NCBI GenBank assembly: GCA_027365345.1
Contig: DAHXNO010000188.1
Coordinates: 1 to 53,553, forward strand
Reading direction: 5' to 3'
Source of the DNA: Granulicella sp.
GTDB lineage: Bacteria > Acidobacteriota > Terriglobia > Terriglobales > Acidobacteriaceae
DNA length: 53,553 nucleotides
Shown here: positions 16,752-26,272 of the stretch, piece after piece
Layout of the letters: each line of letters starts with the position of its first letter
Position numbering within the stretch: the stretch's first letter is position 1
The notes under the pieces: generated by a model
What the model was told of the DNA's origin: nothing
What the model saw: only the letters and a program-made list of their open reading frames with translations
Database searches by the model: none
Position numbers and translations under genes: made by a program

Positions 16752-18200
16752 ATGCGTCTTTCCATGGTCGCCGCCCTCCTTGCCGCCGCACTCTGCGCAT
16801 CCGCTCAGTCAACTCCGTCGTCGCCAGCTTCTCCCGCGTTGCTTCCGCACGTTGCGGTCGAGGTCGCCAAGATCGCGCAAAAGGTTCTGGATGAGACGGG
16901 CGTTCCCTCTGCGTCGGTCGGCATCGTCGAGGACGGCAAGATCGTCTACACGCAGGCCTTCGGCCTGGCGCGGGTGACTCCCAAGGTGCAGGCAAAGGCC
17001 TCCATGGCCTATCCTATCGGCTCCATCTCCAAGCAGTTCACGGCAACGGCGATGCTCTTGCTCCAGCAGCAGGGGAAGCTCTGCCTGGAAGATCCTGTCA
17101 GCAAGTTCTTCCCGGAACTCACAGACTCCCGGGATGTCCGGATCATCAACCTGCTCACCCATACCTCTGGCTACCAGGACTACGCTCCGCAGGACTACAC
17201 CATCCCGGCCTGGAGGGTTCCCGGCAACCCGCTGCAAATTGTGCATGAGTTTGCGGGCAAGCCGCTGGACTTTGCTGCTGGAACGCAGTGGCAGTACTCC
17301 AACACGAACTTTGTTCTGGCTGCGCTGATCGTGCAGAAGGTGAGTGGCGAGCCCTTTGCCATGTTTCTGCGTGATCAGGTTCTGAAGCCCGCGGGACTGA
17401 GTGGAGTGCTGAACTTGAACAAGGACCAGGCCAAGCTCAAGGTCACCGGCTACATGCGCTACGCCCTGGCTCCGATCAGCCCGGCGGCGCTGGAGGCTCC
17501 GGGATGGTACTTTGGGGACGCCGACCTGGCCATGCCGGTTGATCAACTGCTGAAGTGGGACCTGACGCTGATCAACCAGTCGCTACTAAGCCCCGCCAGC
17601 TATCAGGAGATGGAGAGGCCATTTGTTCTCGCCAGTGGCAAGAACTCCCACTACGGCCTGGGGATGGATGTCCGCGAGGAGGACGGCCGCCGGGTTCTGG
17701 AACACTCAGGTGAGGTGGGGGGCTTTGTTGCCCAAGATGTGGTCTATCCGGACGACCGTGCCGCCATTGTGGTGCTTACCAATGAGGAGGCTAGCGAGGC
17801 CGCGAGCCAGATCGCGAGCCAGATCGCCCCGCTGATTCTGCCCACGAAACCATCGGCAGGCGCACAGGCTAATCCCGCCATGGCTACGGCCCAGGCCTTT
17901 GCTCCGCATCTGCGGAAGATTCTTCACGGCTTGCAGAAGGGACGGATCGACCGTGTGCTCTTTACCGCCGATTGCAATGACTACTTCGACGCGACGGGTC
18001 TGGGAGACTATCAGTCGAGTCTTTCCGTACTGGGTTCGCTGGAGACGGTTACCACTTTCAGCGCCGAGTTACGCGGGGGCATGACCTTTGGTGTGTACCG
18101 CGCGGCCTTCTCAGGAGGGGCGACGGAGTTGATCAGCGTGTATCTGCGGCCTGACGGCAGGATTGAGCAGTTGCTGGTGATCGGCACGGCCAAGAAGTAG
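16752..18200 (+). CDS. Secreted serine beta-lactamase-like hydrolase (class C/PBP-like)
   Basis: A 482-residue exported protein. Starting at 16752 gives the signal peptide MRLSMVAALLAAALCASAQS. The serine hydrolase motifs are all present: SISK at residues 91-94 (SxxK nucleophile), YSN in WQYSNTNFVLAAL, and HSG in LEHSGEVGGFVAQ (in place of KTG). A C-terminal domain of about 120 residues follows. Family members include esterases, D-aminopeptidases and peptidoglycan enzymes, and most do not give drug resistance, so the substrate cannot be named. A longer upstream frame to 16620 lacks signal-peptide sense. It is a stand-alone gene. Confidence 0.82.
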   Translation: MRLSMVAALLAAALCASAQSTPSSPASPALLPHVAVEVAKIAQKVLDETGVPSASVGIVEDGKIVYTQAFGLARVTPKVQAKASMAYPIGSISKQFTATAMLLLQQQGKLCLEDPVSKFFPELTDSRDVRIINLLTHTSGYQDYAPQDYTIPAWRVPGNPLQIVHEFAGKPLDFAAGTQWQYSNTNFVLAALIVQKVSGEPFAMFLRDQVLKPAGLSGVLNLNKDQAKLKVTGYMRYALAPISPAALEAPGWYFGDADLAMPVDQLLKWDLTLINQSLLSPASYQEMERPFVLASGKNSHYGLGMDVREEDGRRVLEHSGEVGGFVAQDVVYPDDRAAIVVLTNEEASEAASQIASQIAPLILPTKPSAGAQANPAMATAQAFAPHLRKILHGLQKGRIDRVLFTADCNDYFDATGLGDYQSSLSVLGSLETVTTFSAELRGGMTFGVYRAAFSGGATELISVYLRPDGRIEQLLVIGTAKK

Positions 18201-18470
18201 GAGGGGCGGTTTGGTTGCGGCGCTTGCAGGCCCCGGTTGAGGGACTGGATTGCGAGAACGAGAGCAAGGAAGCAGACCCGATCGCATGGGGTGCAGCGGC
18301 TCAGCGCGAGCGGTTCGATGTTTATAGCAGCGCGGGAGTCGCCCTAGCTGGTTCCTGTAGTTGGCAGAACGAGGTCCAGCCCGGGAGCATCCTTTGCGGC
18401 TTTGAGCACCGGACGCTCAAACAGGGAAGGCCGGTGGTGTTGGGGAGCACATAGAGCCTCAGAGATGCCG

Positions 18471-20672
18471 CTAGTTCTGAAAGATCGAGGGAGATTGCTC
18501 GAGGATCACCTTGCGGCTGTGGGTGGCGGAACGGATCTCTGGAGTGCTGCCGTCGTTGAGTAGCACCTGCGTGGGTTGGGAGGCGACGACGACCCTGGTG
18601 GTTGCGTTGGAGAAGCCGGCGATGTGGATCCGGGTGCTGGAGGTAAAGGCTCCGGAGAGTATGGTGAGTGGGACATCTACGGCGGGGGCTCCGCTGTTAC
18701 GAACTGTGACGGAGACGAGCCAGCCTGAGTCATGACCCTTGCCCGCCGGGAGCAGGCGGGGTTCGACGTCGACGATGGAGAGGTCCGGTAGGCCGCGGTC
18801 GCGAAGGACCCAGTCGGAGAAGAACCAGCCGAGGTCTTTGCCGCTGAGTTTTTCCAGAAGCCTTTCGAAGGCGACGGCCTGAACGGTGGCGTCGTCCGCG
18901 TTGAACGGGCCAGTTTTCTCGGCGGCTTGTTCTCGCCACAGGGTGAGAGCTTGCTGCAGAGGTTTTTCGCCAGTGATGTTGCTGAGCATCCACCAGACGG
19001 CCGCGGCCTTGCGGCGGTAGTAGAGCTCGCTGGAGGCCGAGACAAGAGGCTCTCCCGCAGGAGCGAAGGCGTCGTCGGCTTGCTGTTCGGAGTCGAAGCC
19101 GACCTCGTTGATGTTCAGCGGCTGCATAAGATTGTTGAGCGCGAGGATGGCGGCCGGACGGCCTTGAGTCTGTTGGATCCAGAGGAGGCTGATGAACTGA
19201 GCGAGGCCCGAGTCAAACCATGGCTGGCCGGTATTGACCCAGGCGTGGGTGAGCGAGTGCGCCAAGGCTGGGCTGGAGGAGGAGGAAGCTAGCTCACGGA
19301 TAGGAGCGACGAGAAGGGCGTGGTCCTCAAAAGGGTCACCGGGGTGGTCCAGCACCGTGAGCGGAGTAAGAGGGTTAGGGCCGAACCAGGCTTGAAGCAG
19401 CGGTGCGATGCGCTCGGCAGAGGCCGCCAGGGTAGGAAGATCGTCTGAGTTGGAGGTCTCAACGGAGAGGATGTCGAAGGCTCCGGTAGACGGAGCGCTG
19501 GAACTAGAGTCCGTTGGAGCCTCCGATGGGGTGAAGGCGGACGAGGTCGAGATACCTACCGGGGCTGCGGGAACGGGGGCGAGGGGAATCTCCGGCTGCT
19601 GAACGACGAAGAGGCTAGGCTGGCGAAAGCCGAGGGGTTGGGCGGGGAAGTCCGCAGTGGCGATGCCCGTGTCGTCTGGGGAGCTAGGGTCGTCAGGATG
19701 AGGTGAGAGAGGCTGGCGTTGGCCGCAGAAGTAGGCGGCGACCGGAGGCACGCCGTGGTATTGGATAGCCAGCCGGAGATGGATGCCGGCCTGGTGCTCG
19801 GCGAGGCGCTGTCGGCCGATGGCCTGGAAGAGCGTGGCTCCGTCGCCCAGGAAGAGCTGTGGCGAGGCGGTGGGATACCAAAGGACATCGCCGAAGCCGC
19901 GGAGGGCAACCAGGATAGTTGCCGGGGAGGGGGAAGCCGAAGAGGTCTGGTCGGCGCTACTGCTGGAGCTGCTGCTAAAGCTGGGGTCGGAGATGCTGAA
20001 ACTGGAGCCAATGGCGTCCCAGTCGGAGGTGAGGGCCTGGGAGGCAGACGCTCCGATTCGCTCTAACCGACCTCCGCTGACCTGGATGAGACCGGAGTAG
20101 AGAGTGTCGAGGGTTATGGTGGCTCCGGGCGCCAGAGGGCTGGGCAGATCGATGATGGCCTCAGAGCATTTGCCAGTGTGGTCCGCGTCGGTCTCGATGA
20201 GATGTTGGGCGAGAGGAAGCTGGATGACGCCGGTTCCGGCCGAGAGTCCCGCGCCGGACGGGAGAAGACTGGCGCTGGACCAGATGAGCGAGGAGGAGAT
20301 CTGGAGCGCGATGCGGGTGAGGGGATCTGAGCCGATGTTGCGCAGAGTGACCCGGGCGCGCATGGTCAATTGGCCAGTGGCGGGGTCCAGACGGGCATCC
20401 AGGTCGTAGGCGGTGAAGAGGAGGGAGGAACGCTGGGCGTCGGTGAGCAGCGGTCCAGAGGGAGGGTGGGAGGGAGGGATGGCCTCCGGCGTGGGAGGAG
20501 CGTCGTTGTCAGGGGTGGGGGGTGGCTCGCCGTGGCTCTGGAAGAGGACCTGGCCGCGGGGCGGTGGTAGGGGTGGAGCGGAGGGAGTGGATTGGGCGCG
20601 CGCGGCCAAACTCGCCAGCAGGAGGGCGAGCGGGGTGAGTGAGACCAGGCGCAGGGTGCGGGGTGTGGACAA
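18471..20672 (-). CDS. Secreted M1-family peptidase homologue lacking catalytic residues
   Basis: A 733-residue exported protein with signal peptide ending at about ARAQS, a proline-rich linker (residues 30-75), an N-terminal beta domain like aminopeptidase N (LLFTAYDLDARLDPATGQLT) and a C-terminal domain. Where M1 enzymes have HExxH, this protein has HSLTH (H472-H476), and where they have the third zinc ligand in N-E-G-F-A it has DSGLA with S488. Both glutamates are therefore lost and the spacing is shorter than the usual 18 residues. It is probably not an active zinc peptidase. Several low-complexity serine stretches occur. It is convergent with the beta-lactamase-like gene. Confidence 0.72.
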   Translation of the reverse strand: MSTPRTLRLVSLTPLALLLASLAARAQSTPSAPPLPPPRGQVLFQSHGEPPPTPDNDAPPTPEAIPPSHPPSGPLLTDAQRSSLLFTAYDLDARLDPATGQLTMRARVTLRNIGSDPLTRIALQISSSLIWSSASLLPSGAGLSAGTGVIQLPLAQHLIETDADHTGKCSEAIIDLPSPLAPGATITLDTLYSGLIQVSGGRLERIGASASQALTSDWDAIGSSFSISDPSFSSSSSSSADQTSSASPSPATILVALRGFGDVLWYPTASPQLFLGDGATLFQAIGRQRLAEHQAGIHLRLAIQYHGVPPVAAYFCGQRQPLSPHPDDPSSPDDTGIATADFPAQPLGFRQPSLFVVQQPEIPLAPVPAAPVGISTSSAFTPSEAPTDSSSSAPSTGAFDILSVETSNSDDLPTLAASAERIAPLLQAWFGPNPLTPLTVLDHPGDPFEDHALLVAPIRELASSSSSPALAHSLTHAWVNTGQPWFDSGLAQFISLLWIQQTQGRPAAILALNNLMQPLNINEVGFDSEQQADDAFAPAGEPLVSASSELYYRRKAAAVWWMLSNITGEKPLQQALTLWREQAAEKTGPFNADDATVQAVAFERLLEKLSGKDLGWFFSDWVLRDRGLPDLSIVDVEPRLLPAGKGHDSGWLVSVTVRNSGAPAVDVPLTILSGAFTSSTRIHIAGFSNATTRVVVASQPTQVLLNDGSTPEIRSATHSRKVILEQSPSIFQN

Positions 20673-20786
20673 GGTGACGAACTCCAGTGGTGGTCTTGGG
20701 TTGCGCCCGAGGAAGGCGGCCAGGGAGAGACGGTGGTGAAGGCCATGGCGAAGCTCAAGGTTGCCGTGGGCGGGGTTGTTGGATGG

Positions 20787-21605
20787 TCAGGACCCCAGCC
20801 CTTTACGAGGCTTTGGGGTTTTAGACTCTGTGAAAAGCTGTTGGTCGCTTGGGCGCTGGCTTGCCCGACGTTGGCGCATGGCCTCAAACATGACCACCGC
20901 GCCAGCTACCGAGACGTTGAGGGAGGTGACGCTGCCAGCCATGGGGATGCGCAGAAGATGGTCACAGGTGCGCTTCACCATTTCATGCAGGCCGGTGCCT
21001 TCGCGGCCGAGGACTAGACAGATGTCCTGACGAAAGTCGAAGCCGGTGTACTCGGGGTCTCCGCGCTCATCCAGGCCAACCACCCAGATGTGGTGTCTTT
21101 TCATGGTCTCCAGGGCGCGGGTGATGTTGACCACCTGGGCGATGCGGACGTGTTCGCTGGCGCCGGCGGAGGATTTGGCGGCGACGGCCGAGAGCGGAGC
21201 GGAGCGGCGCTCCGGCAGCAAAACGCCATCAACGCCCGCGCCGTCCGCGGAGCGGAGCAGCGCGCCGAGGTTGTGGGGGTCCTCAATACCGTCCAAAGCG
21301 AGGAAGAATCGGTAGCCCGCGCTGGTAGTGGCCGGGGACGCGAGTAGGTCTTCAAGGCTGAGCAGCTTGCGCTCGCGTAGGAAGGCGACGATACCCTGAT
21401 GGGCGTCCGTGCGGCAGTGGCGGGTGAGCTGATCGCGGGTTTCGGTGGAGATGCGAATTCCTTCAGCTCGGGCCAGGTCGAGGACGGCATCCAGGCGCGG
21501 GTCGCGGCGAGACTCTCGCTCACGAGCGACGCTGATATGGTCCAAGGGACGGGAGCGCGAGCGGAGGGCCTCCTCGACGGGGTGCAGGCCGTAGAGAACT
21601 TCCAT
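20787..21605 (-). CDS. rlmB: 23S rRNA (guanosine-2'-O)-methyltransferase RlmB-like (SpoU family)
   Basis: A SpoU/TrmH-family knotted methyltransferase that uses SAM to 2'-O-methylate RNA. The 272 residues begin MEVLYGLHPVEEALRSRSRP, the substrate-binding L30e-like domain, followed by the SPOUT domain motifs LDGIEDPHNLGALLRSADGA, CLVLGREGTGLHEMV and IPMAGSVTSLNVSVAGAVVM. The start at 21605 is chosen because the family begins with the YGLHPV block; the frame is open to 21668. The RlmB label rests on similarity of these motifs; other SpoU subfamilies are possible. It follows a rhodanese gene by 103 bp. Confidence 0.88.
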   Translation of the reverse strand: MEVLYGLHPVEEALRSRSRPLDHISVARERESRRDPRLDAVLDLARAEGIRISTETRDQLTRHCRTDAHQGIVAFLRERKLLSLEDLLASPATTSAGYRFFLALDGIEDPHNLGALLRSADGAGVDGVLLPERRSAPLSAVAAKSSAGASEHVRIAQVVNITRALETMKRHHIWVVGLDERGDPEYTGFDFRQDICLVLGREGTGLHEMVKRTCDHLLRIPMAGSVTSLNVSVAGAVVMFEAMRQRRASQRPSDQQLFTESKTPKPRKGLGS

Positions 21606-21708
21606 GCGTCCAGTGTACCGGTTGGATGCTCGTTTGCTGTTCGATGGAAGCAGTGGTGGAGGCCGCAATGGGAGCGGCGATGGGAGCCGCGCACGGGCGG
21701 GTGGGCGC

Positions 21709-22077
21709 TCATTTGCCGCCGGTGAGTTTGGCCGCGCGATGGTAAGAGCCGAGGTTGAAAGCGTTGGGGTAGCCCTTGGCTTTGAGGCGTCTGGCGGCCA
21801 GACCGCTGCGGGCTCCGCTGTGGCAGTGGAGCAGCAGGACCTTGGAGCGGTCTGGAAAGCGATCTGGAATGGTGATCTCGATATGGTTCAAAGGGATGTT
21901 GATGGCTTTGGGTAGATGCCCGTTTCTGTATTCGGCAGAAGTACGGACATCGACGATCACGGCCCCTTCGCGGAGATGTCGCGTGACATGCTGGGGAGCA
22001 ATTTGGCTGAAGCGCCGCCAGACGAGATAGATGGCGAAGAGCACGGCAAGGAGGAGCAGGGCGTGACTTGAGTTCAT
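21709..22077 (-). CDS. Membrane-anchored rhodanese-domain protein
   Basis: A 122-residue protein with one N-terminal membrane segment (ALLLLAVLFAIYLVW) and a single rhodanese domain. The active-site loop reads HCHSGARSG with the catalytic cysteine at about C85, and the family block is VIVDVRTSAEYRNGHLPKAI. It could transfer sulfane sulfur or act in thiol redox chemistry at the inner membrane; the topology of the domain is not decided by sequence alone. It precedes the rlmB-like gene on the same strand. Confidence 0.85.
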   Translation of the reverse strand: MNSSHALLLLAVLFAIYLVWRRFSQIAPQHVTRHLREGAVIVDVRTSAEYRNGHLPKAINIPLNHIEITIPDRFPDRSKVLLLHCHSGARSGLAARRLKAKGYPNAFNLGSYHRAAKLTGGK

Positions 22078-22749
22078 TACGGAAACCTCATGGGCGAATG
22101 GAGAGAGGGTTTGGATGGTGGGCTTCGGGTAGGCGCAGCAATCCGGCGGGCAGTTGCGCTTCTCTATTCAGGATAATCCAGAGGCCTTCCCCAGGGCTCC
22201 TCCGGGCCAGGCGCGGGGAGGTCGGATGGGAGAAGTGAACGCCGGGACGAAACCCGGAGCTAAGGCAGGCGTGTCCCAAGCGCGACCTTTGCGCCTGGGG
22301 GGCGGGGCCTTCGCGTTCTGCGCAGGTCCGAATCGAGTCCCAGTCTGCCGTCTTTCGATGAGGGCACGGAGAGCGGTTTGAATGCCACGGGGCGGAGTCT
22401 CCAGGCTGCAAGCGTCGAAAGGGCGGAACCGCATTGCGGAATTTATCCATGGTTCTCCGGCCGCCAGGATTGATCGTTCTGCGTGGCTTGTCTCGGTGGC
22501 TTTTCTCTGCGTTCGGGCCCACTAGCGGGGCATGAAAGCGGGGCTCAGCCTGGGTGCTTTGATCGGAGATCTTGAGCGTCCGTGGAAAGTTTTGTGGAAA
22601 GTCTCTATGCTCACCCTCGGGCGAGAAGCCTTGGAGGTCTGGTCGTATTCCAGCGTAAGCACAGAACGATCCTGGCGGTTGAGGGCATCGCCATCAGGGA
22701 TGGTTCTTCCACACGACGGCGTCGGCGTCTTTGCCCTTGGAAGGTCAGA
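22078..22749. other. 672-bp divergent intergenic region between rhodanese and GH42 genes
   Basis: I see no credible gene; open frames here have no domain or ribosome-binding site. A 9-bp direct repeat, GTGGAAAGT at 22582-22590 and 22594-22602, with a 12-bp period lies upstream of the GH42 gene and could be part of its control region. Nothing else is recognised. Confidence 0.35.
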
Positions 22750-25011
22750 ATGGTCCAACATCCTTATCGCCTCTCGGGTCGGATGATGATGTCTGTCGCG
22801 GCCCTGTTCCTGGTTGCGGCGTCCTGGCTGCGCGCGCAGACGGCGGCTCCATACAGCACTCCGCATGCGCCGCTGCTTGGCACGGCGTGGTACCCGGAGC
22901 AGTGGCCCGATACGCGCTGGGCCGCGGATCTTACCCTGATGGAAGCGGCCCACATGAGGGTGGTTCGGGTGGGGGAGTACGCATGGTCCGCGCTTGAGCC
23001 CAGCGAGGGCCACTATGATCTGGACTGGCTGGAGCGGGCCATCGACATGGCTGGAAGGCACCACATTTCCGTGGTGATTGGCACGCCCACGGACGCTCCA
23101 CCTGCATGGCTGACGAGCAAGTATCCAGACACGCTGGGGATGGATGCGGACGGCCGGATCCGCGAACATGGCGACCGGCGTCAGTTCAACTACGCCAGCC
23201 CACGCTACCGTCACCTATGCGCTCTGATCGTAGCGAAGCTGGCACAGCGCTTTGGCCATAACCCGAACGTGATCGGCTGGCAGATTGGCAACGAGTACAC
23301 GGATGAGTCTTTCGATCCCGCTACGCGCGCGCAGTTTCAACAGTTTCTGAAGAGCAGATACAAGACGCTCGCCAACCTGAATCAGCGCTGGGCCACCGCC
23401 TACTGGTCGCAGACCTATGACCGCTGGGATGAGATTCCGATGGAGACCAGCTACGGAAATCCGGGGTTGTTGCTGGAACATAAACACTTTGTGACGGCAA
23501 CCTGGAGGAGCTTCCAGCGCCAACAGATCGATGTGCTGCGCAGGTACATCGTTCCATCGCAGTTCATCACCACCAATATCGGCGGTCTGGGATGGTCAGC
23601 GAACTGGGACCACTACCGGATGACCGAAGACCTTAACCTGGCGAGCTGGGATGACTATGTTGGCGAGGGGCACCTGCTGGCCGATCGCAACGCGATGCTG
23701 AACGACTTGGTCCGGGGCTGGAAGCGCGAAGACTTCTGGGTGATGGAGACCGAACCCGGATCGGTGAACTGGGCCACTATCAACAATGCGCTGGATCGCG
23801 GCGAGACCAGGGCTCTGGCCTGGCAGACCGTGGGCCACGGCGCGGATGCCGTTCTGTACTGGCAATGGCGGCCTGCTGGGAATGGACAGGAGGAGTACCA
23901 CGGCGCGGTACTCGGCTCCGATGGCAGGCCGAATCCTATCTATTCTGAGATCCAGCAGATCGGTTCTGACTTTGAGCGCACCAGCAAGGCTCTGAGCGGA
24001 ACGGCTCCCCGCGCTGATATGGCGCTGCTCTATGACTACGACTCCCGCTGGGCGATCGACTTCCAGAGGCACACGAAGCTCTACGATCAGCAGCAGGTGC
24101 TGCTGCGTTTTTACAAGCCATTGGACAAGCTGGCAGAGACTGCGGGGGATGAGGTGGACATCGTGGATCCCAACGCCGCGCCGCTTGGCGGTTACAAGTT
24201 GCTGGTGGCTCCGTCACTCAATGTGATTCCCCAGGATCTGGCGAAGAAGTTGATTGCCTACGTGCGCCAGGGCGGCCATCTGCTGCTTGGTCCTCGGTCT
24301 GGGATGAAAGATGCTTACAATGCTCTTCAACCGGAGCGCCAACCGGGTCCTCTTGCGGAGGCTCTGGGCGGGCATGTCGAGCAGTACTACGCGCTGGAGC
24401 GAGGCGAGAAGATTCCGTTGACGAGTACGCTTCCATGGGCGTTGGCGGCTTCGTCGCCGATGGCCCGAGAGGCCTCCGGCACGGCAGACATCTGGGCTGA
24501 AGATCTGATTGCAACCGCGCCGGATACCCGCGTCGATCTGCGCTACGGCAAAACGGACGGGGGCTGGCTGGACGGGCGCCCGGCGATGCTTACCAGGAGG
24601 CTGGGGAAAGGAAGCATATCTTATCTCGGCACGCTACCTGGTCCGTCGCTGATGCGGGCGATCCTTACCCGCGCGGCATTGGATGCCCAGGCTGATGTTG
24701 GCCCACTGGAGCTGCCGCCCAAGATGGAACTCTGCGTCCGCTCCCATCCGGGCGTTGATTCTGGACAAAGTGTCTACATCCTGATCAATCACAGCGACGG
24801 GCCGAATCGGGTGTTGCTTCCGGGCCAGTTCAAGGTTCTAGTGTGCGATGGCTCGGCGACGTTGGTTAGCTCCGGCGGAGGCTCCTCCCGCGGGGCCGGA
24901 GTTTCGGGAACTGGATTCCAGTGGGCTTTGGCGGTCAAACTCCCCGCTCAAGGGGTAGCCGTACTCCTTGCAGCTTCGCGCGGGAGTTCGGCCATGAGCT
25001 ACATTCCGTGA
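22750..25011 (+). CDS. Secreted GH42 beta-galactosidase
   Basis: A 753-residue glycoside hydrolase of family 42, which removes terminal beta-galactosyl residues. The TIM barrel starts at LLGTAWYPEQWPDTRWAADL. The acid/base is E182 in WQIGNEYTDE and the nucleophile is E333 in WVMETEPGSVNW, both in family positions. A trimerisation domain (VDIVDPNAAPLGGYKLLVAP) and a small C-terminal beta domain follow. Start 22750 has GGAAGGT before it and gives a signal peptide ending near WLRAQTAAP; an upstream frame to 22582 is arginine-rich junk. Export is unusual for GH42, which is often cytoplasmic. An IclR regulator follows on the same strand. Confidence 0.88.
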   Translation: MVQHPYRLSGRMMMSVAALFLVAASWLRAQTAAPYSTPHAPLLGTAWYPEQWPDTRWAADLTLMEAAHMRVVRVGEYAWSALEPSEGHYDLDWLERAIDMAGRHHISVVIGTPTDAPPAWLTSKYPDTLGMDADGRIREHGDRRQFNYASPRYRHLCALIVAKLAQRFGHNPNVIGWQIGNEYTDESFDPATRAQFQQFLKSRYKTLANLNQRWATAYWSQTYDRWDEIPMETSYGNPGLLLEHKHFVTATWRSFQRQQIDVLRRYIVPSQFITTNIGGLGWSANWDHYRMTEDLNLASWDDYVGEGHLLADRNAMLNDLVRGWKREDFWVMETEPGSVNWATINNALDRGETRALAWQTVGHGADAVLYWQWRPAGNGQEEYHGAVLGSDGRPNPIYSEIQQIGSDFERTSKALSGTAPRADMALLYDYDSRWAIDFQRHTKLYDQQQVLLRFYKPLDKLAETAGDEVDIVDPNAAPLGGYKLLVAPSLNVIPQDLAKKLIAYVRQGGHLLLGPRSGMKDAYNALQPERQPGPLAEALGGHVEQYYALERGEKIPLTSTLPWALAASSPMAREASGTADIWAEDLIATAPDTRVDLRYGKTDGGWLDGRPAMLTRRLGKGSISYLGTLPGPSLMRAILTRAALDAQADVGPLELPPKMELCVRSHPGVDSGQSVYILINHSDGPNRVLLPGQFKVLVCDGSATLVSSGGGSSRGAGVSGTGFQWALAVKLPAQGVAVLLAASRGSSAMSYIP

Positions 25012-25062
25012 TCCATGCTCCGTGGTCCATCGTCCGTGATCTACGGCTCCGTGGCTCGTCGC
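25006..25062. repeat. Four degenerate tandem 14-15 bp repeats after the GH42 gene
   Basis: Units start with CCGTG at 25006, 25020, 25034 and 25049: CCGTGATCCATGCT, CCGTGGTCCATCGT, CCGTGATCTACGGCT, CCGTGGCTCGTCGC. The first unit includes the stop codon of the GH42 gene (TGA, 25009-25011). The array reads as a small minisatellite. Confidence 0.65.
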
Positions 25063-25369
25063 GCAGCATAAAAGGATGCGGATAGGGTGTCCTCCACGGC
25101 AGTTCTGCGATGAGGCGATTGCAAGCATCCAGCGGGACCGGATTGGCGAGCAAGGATGCCTTGCGGCTGATTGCGTGATCGAGTCAACTCATCCGCGCCG
25201 GCTGCCGGAATGGTTCTGCGGCGTAAAGTTGGCAGCCGGTGCGCGCCTGTGGCCCTGGTGCAAATGCCTTGAGGTGGGATTCCATTGTGGCTTCGGCGCG
25301 GAATCCGAGAGCAAAAATGAAAATAAATCCTTCCGCCGCTATTGCGTCGGGTAGAATCGAGTCAATTGA
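25063..25369 (+). other. Intergenic region upstream of the IclR gene, with direct repeats
   Basis: No gene is seen. ATCGAGTCAA occurs twice in direct orientation, at 25178-25187 and 25356-25365; the second overlaps a TAGAAT that could be a -10 box (25352-25357) and lies immediately before the IclR start. A short A-rich run lies at 25313-25328. Confidence 0.4.
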
Positions 25370-26272
25370 TTGCTGAAAGAGCCGCGATTGCCCAAGCGCC
25401 CTTCAAATTCCGCTCCAAAGGTGAATCCGAAAGTACGGCGTCGAATTCCCAAGTGGGCGATAGATTCCGGAAAGGATCCGTCGGCCAACGAACAGTACTA
25501 CCTTCGATCCCTCGGCCGCAGTTTGGATATTTTGAACTGCTTTGACGGAAGGACCCAACTTGGGTTGAAGGAGATCAGCAATCGCACAAAATTGCCGGAA
25601 TCGACAGTTTTTCGAGTGTTGTTGACGCTGGAAAAGCACAAGTATCTGGTGCAGCATGTGGATGGCACGTATCAGTTGGCTCCGAAGCTGATCTTTGGCT
25701 GGCTGGTGGATGGCGCCAACCTGATGCGCGAGTTGGCGCGGCCCGAGATCGAACGGTTGGCGAACCGCTTCAATGAGACCGTGAGCCTGGCTTATCTGTA
25801 TAGCGATCGCATCCACGTGATCGACTCGGTTGAGACGTTTCACGAGATTCGGATCACGAACCGCGTGGGGCGTGTGCTCCCGCCGCATTGCAGCGCCATG
25901 GGAAAGGCTATTACCGCCTTTCAGGAGCGTCGCGACGCCGATCAGATTCTGGAGATCTATGGAATCTCGAGGCGAACGGAGAAGACCATTGTGGATCGCA
26001 ACGCCATCTTTGCAGAGTTTGAAGAGATTCGAAGGACCGGGATCGGCTGCGACCGCGAAGAGAGTGTGCTGGGGGGATGTTGTATTGGGGCCGCCATTCG
26101 TCCTGACGGCCAACGCGTGATGTCGGCATTGAGCATCTCAACGCCTTTGATTCGGATGACGCCACAGAGGGAAGAGCAGATCAAAGAGGCTGTTCTGGAG
26201 TCGGCATCTGTCATCGCACGGTGCATCCTTGAAGCGCCTTCAACGGACGGCACGCGGCGGATGAGGCCGTGA
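25370..26272 (+). CDS. IclR-family transcriptional regulator
   Basis: A DNA-binding regulator of about 300 residues. The N-terminal winged helix carries YYLRSLGRSLDILNCFDGR, then LGLKEISNRTKLPESTVFRV with the recognition helix, and the effector (GAF-like) domain includes RVGRVLPPHCSAMGKAITAF, TGIGCDREESVLGGCCIGAA and the C-terminal MSALSISTPLIRM block typical of the family. The TTG at 25370 is the longest start and the first 45 residues are basic and poorly conserved; a GTG around 25421 is an alternative. It sits between GH42 and a TonB receptor, so it likely senses a sugar-acid or aromatic metabolite linked to that region. Confidence 0.88.
   Translation: MLKEPRLPKRPSNSAPKVNPKVRRRIPKWAIDSGKDPSANEQYYLRSLGRSLDILNCFDGRTQLGLKEISNRTKLPESTVFRVLLTLEKHKYLVQHVDGTYQLAPKLIFGWLVDGANLMRELARPEIERLANRFNETVSLAYLYSDRIHVIDSVETFHEIRITNRVGRVLPPHCSAMGKAITAFQERRDADQILEIYGISRRTEKTIVDRNAIFAEFEEIRRTGIGCDREESVLGGCCIGAAIRPDGQRVMSALSISTPLIRMTPQREEQIKEAVLESASVIARCILEAPSTDGTRRMRP

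Noticed and set aside
22088-22522. 144-codon minus-strand frame in the gap before GH42
   Set aside because: Arg/Pro/Ser-rich, no domain, no ribosome-binding site; not convincing as a gene.
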